A stretch of DNA of 64,000 nt from CAVQMC01 sp963713505 (GTDB lineage: Bacteria; Bacteroidota; Ignavibacteria; Ignavibacteriales; Ignavibacteriaceae): contig CAVQMC010000020.1 in the NCBI GenBank assembly GCA_963713505.1, forward strand, positions 124,001 through 188,000, given 5' to 3'. Made by a program: the position numbers and the translations under genes. The stretch's first letter is position 1. Each line of letters opens with the position of its first letter. Below, in pieces: positions 57,588 to 64,000 of this stretch. Under the pieces are notes generated by a model, which had not been told where the DNA came from, did no database searches, and was given only the letters and a program-made list of their open reading frames with translations.

Positions 57588-58286
57588 ATGGAAAGACATT
57601 TTGAACAACAGATTGAAAAGTTAAAAAGAAGAATTTTAAAAATGAGCAGTTTGGTTGATGAGCAGGTTGAACTTGCTTATAAAGCTCTCGATGAAGAAAA
57701 TGAGGAACTTGCAAAATTAGTTGTGGAACGAGATAGTAAAGTTGATAAATATGATATTAAAATAGATAAGATTTGTCAAAAAATTATGGCGTTAAGCCAG
57801 CCTGTTGCCATGGACTTAAGGTTGATTATGTCTGCTTTAACTATAAATACTAACCTTGAAAGAATAGGAGATATTGCAACTAATATTGCTGAGAATGTAT
57901 TAATCTTAAAGAAAAAACCGGCCTACATGAACCGAACTAAAATCAGCGATATGGAAAATATTTCGAAAGAAATGTTAAAAAATGCTCTTGACTCTTTTAT
58001 TAGAAACGATCCTAAATTAGCGGAAAATGTAATTAATTCTGATAATATTATTGATGATTATAATAAAGAAAATCATCAGATATTAAAGAGCATTATGAAA
58101 GAAAATACTGAAAACATAGATTCTGCTGTTGCACTATTAGTTATTTCCAGACAAATTGAAAGACTCTGCGATCATGCAACAAATATTGCAGAGGATGTAT
58201 TTTTTATTGTTGAAGCAGAATTAATCAAACATAAATATGAAAAATATTTATTTTCTGATGAAGAAGATGATGAGGAAGAAGAATAA
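57588..58286 (+). CDS. phoU: Phosphate signalling regulator PhoU
   Basis: 232 residues with the two three-helix PhoU repeats: FEQQIEKLKRRILKMSSLVDEQVELAYKAL with KYDIKIDKICQKIMALSQPVAMDLRLIMSALTINTNLERIGDIATNIAENV, and the second repeat ending ISRQIERLCDHATNIAEDVFFIVEAELIKH. The metal-binding (E/D)xxxD clusters are present (ERIGDIATN and ERLCDHATN). An acidic tail (DEEDDEEEE) closes it. PhoU links transporter activity to the PhoR-PhoB system; those two genes are not in the window. Confidence 0.95.
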   Translation: MERHFEQQIEKLKRRILKMSSLVDEQVELAYKALDEENEELAKLVVERDSKVDKYDIKIDKICQKIMALSQPVAMDLRLIMSALTINTNLERIGDIATNIAENVLILKKKPAYMNRTKISDMENISKEMLKNALDSFIRNDPKLAENVINSDNIIDDYNKENHQILKSIMKENTENIDSAVALLVISRQIERLCDHATNIAEDVFFIVEAELIKHKYEKYLFSDEEDDEEEE

Positions 58287-58303
58287 AATAATAAAAATTA
58301 ATA

Positions 58304-58879
58304 TTATTTTATAAAGTTATCTAAACCCATATAAATCATTTCCCTGTAATTAGTTAGTAGTCCTGGGAGAGAAATTTGTTTAAGCCTGTTGCCGAATAAA
58401 ATCCCCCAGCTAATCATAACAATAAAACCTGGTAATGAAGGATTTAAAGATTCAATTTTATTCGCATAAATTGAATTTAATGCTAGTTTAATTATTTCTT
58501 CTTCTTTTTGTAGAAGATTCATTAAAGTATTAGCTTCCTTTTCTAGATTTTCGTTTCCCAATAGAAGCACCATTAAATCATAAAGCAACTTATACTTCAC
58601 AAAAATTGTTTCCTTATAATTAAAATATTCAAGAAACCTTTCGTTTATAGAGATATTTTCATTATTAAAAATTGTTTTAATGTCTTCGATAAAAAGGGAA
58701 GAGTCATAATCGAGAGTTGCAAAGAACAACTGGTCTTTAGATTCGAAATAATGGTAAATAGTTGCTTTACCAATCCTTAAATCGCGGGCAATCTCATCCA
58801 AAGTTGTTTTATTAAGCCCATGCTTTGCAAAACGTTTTGCAGCAGCTTTTAAGATCTGAACTTTTCTGTCATTTTCCAA
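58304..58879 (-). CDS. TetR family transcriptional regulator
   Basis: 191 residues. The N-terminal helix-turn-helix is typical: ILKAAAKRFAKHGLNKTTLDEIARDLRIGKATIYHYFESKDQLFFATLDYD. The C-terminal ligand domain is helical and unassigned. No efflux or lipid gene is close enough to name a target; the neighbouring YtxH gene lies in the same direction upstream. It converges with phoU with an 18-base gap. Confidence 0.88.
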   Translation of the reverse strand: MENDRKVQILKAAAKRFAKHGLNKTTLDEIARDLRIGKATIYHYFESKDQLFFATLDYDSSLFIEDIKTIFNNENISINERFLEYFNYKETIFVKYKLLYDLMVLLLGNENLEKEANTLMNLLQKEEEIIKLALNSIYANKIESLNPSLPGFIVMISWGILFGNRLKQISLPGLLTNYREMIYMGLDNFIK

Positions 58880-59001
58880 TATTAAATCCCTAAACTTGCG
58901 AGCCGAAGTAATAATAACTTTACTTCTTTAAAAATAGAAATTTAATCTTTAAAAACTAAAGGGATATTAAAATTAATTTATGTAATATTATTTAAAACAA
59001 A

Positions 59002-59030
59002 AAAGCCTGAAATTTCTTTCAGGCTTTAAT
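59002..59030. terminator. Bidirectional-type hairpin between ytxH and the TetR gene
   Basis: AAAGCCTGAAA (59002-59012) pairs with TTTCAGGCTTT (59017-59027), an 11 bp stem with loop TTTC. Flanking A- and T-runs make it functional from either strand; it most likely ends the minus-strand YtxH transcript. Confidence 0.85.
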
Positions 59031-59052
59031 TTTATTATTTTAATACAGCATT

Positions 59053-59316
59053 TTAATTTGAAGCTATTTTTCTTGCATTTTCAATTATGCTGTTAGCCTT
59101 TTTTTTGCCTTCGTTTATTATTTCTTCAGCTTTTTCTCTGCTTGATTCATAATAATCTTCAACATCGTCTATAAAGTCATCGGCTCTTCTGCTTATATTC
59201 TTTCTTAATTTTTTACCTGAACTTGGAGCATACAATAATGCTAATGCAGAACCAATTACTCCGCCGGCCAATAAACCTGTTATAAATGCTGAAAGTCTAT
59301 CTTGTTCTTTGCTCAT
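59053..59316 (-). CDS. YtxH domain general-stress protein
   Basis: 87 residues. A single membrane helix (FITGLLAGGVIGSALALLYAPSSGKKLRKNI) is the YtxH/gas-vesicle-like signature, followed by a charged helical tail likely to form a coiled coil. An AGGAGG-type site lies just upstream of the start (cctcct on the plus strand at 59322-59327). YtxH-like proteins are stress-induced membrane proteins of unknown mechanism. Confidence 0.88.
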   Translation of the reverse strand: MSKEQDRLSAFITGLLAGGVIGSALALLYAPSSGKKLRKNISRRADDFIDDVEDYYESSREKAEEIINEGKKKANSIIENARKIASN

Positions 59317-59438
59317 ATTATTTCCTCCTGCTATTATTTTATGCTAGGAATTTCTTTTCTATATATATTAAATACAAACTAAATGGTGGAATTCCAATTA
59401 ATTAAATCACATTTAATATATAAAAAAATAAAATTAAA

Positions 59439-60170
59439 TTATTTGCTGATCGTGAAGAGTTTGATAAGCACCAAACCTGCTAAAAATCCGCCGATATGTG
59501 CTCCGTAAGCTACACCGCCGGAATCACTTCCGCCTAATAATCCAAGACTGCTTATTAACTGAAACACAAACCATAATCCTATTGCAAAAAAAGCAGAAAC
59601 ATTTGTTAGAAAGTAGAAAATCAAAACACTAACTCTTCTTTTGGGGTAAATTAAAATGTATGCTCCCAATACTCCGGAAATTGCTCCGCTTGCTCCTAAA
59701 GTTGGGATAAGTAAATTTAAATTCAAGAAAACTGCAGAATAAACATATGCAAGTGATGCTAAAATTCCGCAGATCAAATAAAAAAATAGGTATCTTAAAT
59801 GTCCTATTCTGTTTTCAATATTATCCCCGAATACAAACAAAAAAATCATATTACCGAATATGTGGGCAATACCGCCATGCATAAACATAGAGGTAATAAT
59901 TGTTAAGTAAACAGGAATTGGAGTTGCCTGTAAACCTGGTATTTGATATCGCTGACCTGTTTCCTGATCTCGAAATGTTTCAGGTTTAGTAATGACGTCT
60001 TTACCGGTTAATATTTCTTTCGGAACAGTAGAAAATTCGTAAGTAAATTTTTGGTTGTTTCCAAAATCCTGAAAGAAAACAAAAACAAAAATATTAATAG
60101 CAATTAATAAGTAATTTATAAATGGAAAGATTCGCCTGTCCCTGTTGTCATCACCTAAAGGAAAAATCAT
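59439..60170 (-). CDS. Rhomboid family intramembrane serine protease
   Basis: 243 residues with about six membrane helices. The nucleophile is in LGASGAISGVLGAYILIYP (GxSG) and the catalytic His in YGAHIGGFLAGL; MFMHGGIAHIFGNMIFLFVFG is the conserved HxxxN loop region. A soluble loop (about 40-80) is inserted after the first helix, as in many Bacteroidota members. Substrates are unknown. It follows the SSS symporter by 70 bases on the same strand and may share its transcript. Confidence 0.92.
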   Translation of the reverse strand: MIFPLGDDNRDRRIFPFINYLLIAINIFVFVFFQDFGNNQKFTYEFSTVPKEILTGKDVITKPETFRDQETGQRYQIPGLQATPIPVYLTIITSMFMHGGIAHIFGNMIFLFVFGDNIENRIGHLRYLFFYLICGILASLAYVYSAVFLNLNLLIPTLGASGAISGVLGAYILIYPKRRVSVLIFYFLTNVSAFFAIGLWFVFQLISSLGLLGGSDSGGVAYGAHIGGFLAGLVLIKLFTISK

Positions 60171-60240
60171 AAAATTATATAATAGTTATTTGATTAAGTC
60201 CTTTTTTTGTTTTCAGGAATATCCCGGACTATCAGAATGA

Positions 60241-61939
60241 TTATTGTATATTAAACTTTTTCAAAATAACAAACTGTAATACAAAACTTATTAGAATAAC
60301 AGAAAGACACCCGATTAAATTGTACCATAGAAAAGGAATATTTGTAAAAATATAACAGTAAATTACAATTAATTCTGCAATTAAAGCAGCGATAAAAGTG
60401 GCTGTCCCACCAATTTTTTTTAAGTAAAAAGCGACTAAAAAAATTCCTAAAATGGTTCCGTAAACCAATGAACCTAAAATATTTACTGCTTCTATTAAAG
60501 TTCCGAGTCTGTTTGCAAAAAGTGCAAAAATAATAGCATAAAATCCCCAGAAAATTGTAAATAATTTGGAAACCAGAAGATAATGTTTATCAGAAGCATC
60601 TTTTTTAATCAATCTTTTATAAATATCTATCATAGAAGTTGAAGCAAGTGCATTTAATTCTGCAGATGTTGATGACATTGAAGCAGATAAAATTGCAGCT
60701 AAAACTAATCCAATTAATCCAACCGGTAAAAAATTTATAACGAATGTTAGAAAAATATAATTTGTATCGTTTGTATCCGCTCCCGGATTAGCTTCCTTTA
60801 TTACATTTATTGCTGATTCTTTAATTTCATTTGCTTTTTTTTCAGATTTATTTATTGCCTCTTCCGAACTTATAACTTTTTGGTTATTTCATTTTATCGA
60901 TGCCGTTCAGCATTTCTCTTATATGATGTTCTTTTTCCTTAAAGACTTTTTTATAATCATTCTCAAGATTATTATACTGTTCCGAATAAACTGAATGTTT
61001 TACATTTTGTGTAACAACAGGATTAAAAAAAAGCGGAGGAGTAACAAACTGGTAAAAAACAAAAACCATTGCGCCGACTAGAAGAATAAAAAACTGCATC
61101 GGCACTTTTGCAATTCCGTTTGCCAATAAAGCCATTCTGCTTTGTTTAATTGAACTTCCGCTTAAATAACGCTGAACCTGAGACTGATCTGTTCCAAAAT
61201 ACGACAGCATTAAAAATGTTCCGCCAATTAAACCAGACCAAATATTATATTGGTTGTGCAGATTAAAAGACAAATCAATTGCATTTAGCTTTCCCATTTT
61301 ACCTGCAATATGTAACGCGTCCATTGGAGAAATATCAGCAGGAAGTTGGTAAAATATCATAATGAATGCAGTTATAATACCAAAGGAAATTATCAGCATT
61401 TGCTGAAAGTGAGTTTTATTCACCGCAATTGTACCGCCGACAGTCGTATAGAGAATAACCATTATTCCAAGTATTATCACAGTATATTCAATATTCCATC
61501 CTAAAATAACAGATAAAATTAATGCCGGAGCAAAAATTGTGAAACCGGCAGCTAATCCTCTTTGAGTTAAGAAAAGAACACTGCCCAAAATTCTATTTTT
61601 TAAATCAAACCTGCTTTCAAGATATTCATAAGCAGTATAAATATTTAATTTATGATAAATAGGAACTGCTGTAATTGAAAGAATTATCATTGCAAGCGGA
61701 AGTCCCAAATAGAATTGGACAAAACTCATTCCGTCCACAAATGCTTGTCCGGGAGTTGAAAGGAAAGTTATAGCACTTGCTTGGGTTGCCATAATAGAAA
61801 GAGTAATCGTAAACCATCCGGCAGATCTACCAGCGCGAATATAATTATCAACATCTTTGGTTTTACGGGTTTTCCATGTTCCGTATACAACTACGAACAG
61901 AATAAACCCGCACATTACAATCCAATCGATTATACTCAC
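60241..61939 (-). CDS. Sodium:solute symporter (SSS) family, one frameshift
   Basis: About 566 residues when repaired. The GTG start (61937-61939) overlaps the stop of a small upstream ORF (GTGA). The first part runs to 60884: IRAGRSAGWFTITLSIMATQASAITFLSTPG, VGGTIAVNKTHFQQM, SYFGTDQSQVQRYLSGSS. After a one-base shift near 60890 the frame continues NQKVISSEEAINKSEKKANEI, GLIGLVLAAILSASMSSTSAELNALAS and ends at 60241. The SSS core is complete: the sodium-site helix (SMSSTSAELN) is in the second part. The substrate is not evident; relatives carry sugars, sialic acid or amino sugars. The PIG-L deacetylase upstream may hint at amino sugars. Confidence 0.88.
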
Positions 61940-62085
61940 TCAAATACCTTTGTGAAGAGATAGAAAAGTACAATCAAAAAAATAAGATTGAAAAATACAA
62001 GCAGATAAACTCTTCTCCACGTTTTAAATACAGGAGGCTTATCTTCAGTTTCATTTTTGGTTTGTATGATGTTCTTGTTTTGCAT
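61936..62085 (-). CDS. 49-residue single-helix membrane protein coupled to the SSS symporter
   Basis: A small ORF (ATG at 62083-62085) with a polar, charged N-terminus (residues 1-25) and one long hydrophobic helix (VYLLVFFNLIFLIVLFYLF, about 26-44). It overlaps the end of the PIG-L gene by 35 bases and its TGA overlaps the GTG start of the symporter, so the three are coupled. The position recalls small partner subunits of some sodium:solute symporters, but the sequence does not match a family I can name. Only a weak GGAA ribosome site precedes it. Confidence 0.6.
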   Translation of the reverse strand: MQNKNIIQTKNETEDKPPVFKTWRRVYLLVFFNLIFLIVLFYLFTKVFE

Positions 62086-64000
62086 AGTTTCCGGCTGATA
62101 TTAAATTAACAAATAATCTAAATGCTCCGGGATTTCCTGCCGGCAGCTGTCGGAAAAAAGAATAACCGGTGTAAATAAAATCTCCTTTACCGTATTTTGT
62201 AAAAAGAAGCCCGCCGCTTAATGAATGCTCTCCAGGATCATTACATTCAATTACAGTTTGATAATGAGAGTCCCATTTGTTAGGAAAATATAAACCTCTT
62301 TCCTGAACCCAATTATCAAAATCCTTATGAGTAATTTTATTAGGATAATTTAAAAGCTGGTTTGTACTGTCTACAAATGTAACCGGAGCTTCTTCAACAG
62401 TAACTCTGTCATGAGAAATTTCAAAAGGATAAGGTCCAATATTATCAGAATATAATCCTCTTGTAACGTTATATTGAGCAACCAGTGTTCCGCCGTTTTT
62501 AACATAGTTCATCAATTTTTGATGATAATAAGGAAGTTTTTCTCTTGTATTATAAGCTCTTATTCCAATTATAATTGCGTCGAATTGATTTAAACTATCA
62601 TTCTCAAGATCTTTATCTGATAAAAGTGAAACATTATAACCAAGCTGTTTTAAATCAGAGGGAATGTAATCTCCTGTTCCCATAATGTAACCGATGTTGT
62701 TGATTACTTTTTTAGTATTGAGTCTGATTATTTTTGCTTCTGCAATAGGGAACAGCGTTTGTATCGGAATATGTGAATAATTAATAGTAATCATACCACG
62801 ATCAATTTTTCTATTATTTATCAATACATCAGCACTTAATTTACTTTCAGTATATTTTTCCGGAGGTTTAACCGAAAAAGTAAATGTTTTTTCATCGTTT
62901 TTCTTGTTTAAATTAAAATCAATTTTTTCCGGAGTAGATTCCCAGCTTTCGGGTAAATTTAATTTTAAAGTTCCTTCTGCATTATCTTCATTTGATCTCA
63001 AAGTTATGTTTACATCTTTTGAATCATTATTTGGAAATACATAAACCTTATTTTCAATATTTACAGCAATATCCGGAACAATATCAATCGGTCTGTATTT
63101 TTCTCCTTCAACTAAATCATTCCATCTGTATAAAACAGGAATATTATAATGTAATTCTACACCTTCAGCTTCAAGTATAAAATCAGCAGTCAGAGGAGGA
63201 TCATTTTCAGCTTTTCCAATAAGTCTTTGATTATCAACAACATAATTACCTTTATTTGGTTTATCCTTTAACCAATATGGCTGCGTATATTCTACAGAGC
63301 TTGGAATGATAATTTTTGTTTTAACATCAGATGGTGTTTCATCTGATAAAACTTTGTTAATTATTGAACTTCCTTTCTGATAGGTAATTTGAACTGATTT
63401 CAATTTAAATGGAAAATTGGATCTATTTAAAATTGAAGAAGTAATATCCAAAGAATGTCCAGGCACAACAGAATAGTCTTCGGCAATAGATTCTATCCAC
63501 ATTCCCGCACAGTTTCTAATAACATCTTCGAGTTGTTTTTTCTTTAAAGGAACCCAATAATCTTCATGCAATTTATTCATTTCTTTCAAAGCATCAAGCA
63601 GAACAGGAATTATTTTAGCAGGGTTTTCAGGATCAAATTGATTTATAGCTTTAGAAATATATTCACTTACCTTTGTGCTGTTTTTAATTCTATTCCAGCT
63701 TAAATCAATTCCATCAAATAATGTGTTATGGGCTTTAGCTCCTTCGGTATATTCAAAATAATTAATATTTTCACCGCGGTGTGGAGATGACCCGAATCCC
63801 TGACTTTTATGCATGCTTCTGCTGATAGCAGCAACTTCGTTATAAGTTTTTCCTAAAAGGGGATTGAACTTTCCTAAATCAACAGTCAAAAGTTTCGAAA
63901 CATCTTCATTTCTTTTCTCAATTATCGAAAGCCAGGCATTCCAGTATATTCTTTTTGGTTTCCACGGATTTACATATTTTAATTGTTCAGGAAAAGCTGT
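62051..64000 (-). CDS. PIG-L family deacetylase, large form, 5' end outside window
   Basis: At least 649 residues; the frame is still open at the right edge, so the catalytic N-terminal part with the AHPDD zinc motif lies outside. The visible part begins FPEQLKYVNPWKPKRIYWN and includes MHKSQGFGSSPHRGENINYFEY, as in the large Bacteroidota PIG-L proteins, followed by an NEW3-like beta-sandwich region (about 250-400 of the visible part) and a C-terminal glutamine-amidotransferase-like domain (FDAIIIGIRAYNTREKL, YVKNGGTLVAQYN, GKGDFIYTGYSFFRQLPAG). PIG-L enzymes deacetylate N-acetylglucosamine-type sugars. The TTG at 63889 is internal, not the start. Confidence 0.85.
   Translation of the reverse strand, partial: TAFPEQLKYVNPWKPKRIYWNAWLSIIEKRNEDVSKLLTVDLGKFNPLLGKTYNEVAAISRSMHKSQGFGSSPHRGENINYFEYTEGAKAHNTLFDGIDLSWNRIKNSTKVSEYISKAINQFDPENPAKIIPVLLDALKEMNKLHEDYWVPLKKKQLEDVIRNCAGMWIESIAEDYSVVPGHSLDITSSILNRSNFPFKLKSVQITYQKGSSIINKVLSDETPSDVKTKIIIPSSVEYTQPYWLKDKPNKGNYVVDNQRLIGKAENDPPLTADFILEAEGVELHYNIPVLYRWNDLVEGEKYRPIDIVPDIAVNIENKVYVFPNNDSKDVNITLRSNEDNAEGTLKLNLPESWESTPEKIDFNLNKKNDEKTFTFSVKPPEKYTESKLSADVLINNRKIDRGMITINYSHIPIQTLFPIAEAKIIRLNTKKVINNIGYIMGTGDYIPSDLKQLGYNVSLLSDKDLENDSLNQFDAIIIGIRAYNTREKLPYYHQKLMNYVKNGGTLVAQYNVTRGLYSDNIGPYPFEISHDRVTVEEAPVTFVDSTNQLLNYPNKITHKDFDNWVQERGLYFPNKWDSHYQTVIECNDPGEHSLSGGLLFTKYGKGDFIYTGYSFFRQLPAGNPGAFRLFVNLISAGNYAKQEHHTNQK

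Noticed and set aside
1..64000. CRISPR arrays, tRNA or rRNA genes, insertion sequences, prophage
   Set aside because: No regularly spaced repeats, cloverleaf patterns, rRNA-like stretches, transposase or phage genes were recognised on either strand.

Overview
The window is a 64 kb piece of a low-GC bacterial chromosome with dense, mostly co-directional genes. The gene content points to the Bacteroidota/Ignavibacteria/Chlorobi group, most likely an Ignavibacteria-type organism (inference). Supporting signs are a type IX secretion translocon (SprA) next to PorX, a GH97 glycosidase, a large CarboxypepD_reg/beta-barrel outer-membrane protein, squalene synthesis by HpnCDE, and several TAnnTTTG-type -7 promoter elements. 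I see no rRNA, tRNA, CRISPR array, prophage or insertion sequence.

Layout. 1-3 kb: small accessory enzymes (two RibD/DHFR-like proteins around a VOC protein, a DUF1801 protein, an AlkZ-like protein). 3-7.4 kb: a GH97 glycosidase, then a Rieske / membrane cytochrome-like / YceI operon. 7.4-9 kb: a DASS-family anion transporter on the minus strand. 9.3-20 kb: an acetate block consisting of LytS/LytR sensor, outer-membrane porin-like protein, SatP acetate channel, acetyl-CoA synthetase, a GNAT/acyl-CoA-synthetase-like fusion resembling protein acetyltransferase Pat, AcuB and AcuC. Uptake, activation and reversible acetylation control of Acs therefore lie together. 20-30 kb: outer-membrane receptor, dienelactone hydrolase, RF3, hpnCDE, M28 peptidase, DUF985 cupin. 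30.6-39.2 kb: sprA and porX. 39-44 kb: tsaE, tsaB, DUF1573, accD, panC, coaX, birA. 44-48 kb: hsp20-dnaK-hsp20 behind an elaborate control region. 48-53 kb: HGSNAT-like acyltransferase, ruvB, M1 peptidase, CsbD, DUF2383, CheY-like regulator. 53.6-58.3 kb: a phosphate block with phnDCE-type transporter, then pstB-phoU. 58-64 kb, minus strand: TetR, YtxH, rhomboid, SSS symporter with a 49-residue partner ORF, PIG-L deacetylase.

Most interesting non-coding region: between phnE and pstB, four hexamers of TTAACA type sit exactly 11 bp apart (56480-56518). Ten bp further is a perfect TAnnTTTG element, followed about 100 nt later by a strong terminator and no ORF. This looks like a Pho box driving a roughly 120 nt RNA with a 25 nt pyrimidine-rich stretch that could pair with Shine-Dalgarno sequences. 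A similar phased array plus TAnnTTTG lies upstream of phnD.

Sequence quality: at least 20 single-base indels, mostly insertions, break conserved genes, including single-copy essential ones (accD, panC, coaX, birA, dnaK). In each case the reading frame resumes immediately. I read these as sequence errors rather than pseudogenes and give the genes their reconstructed full extents.
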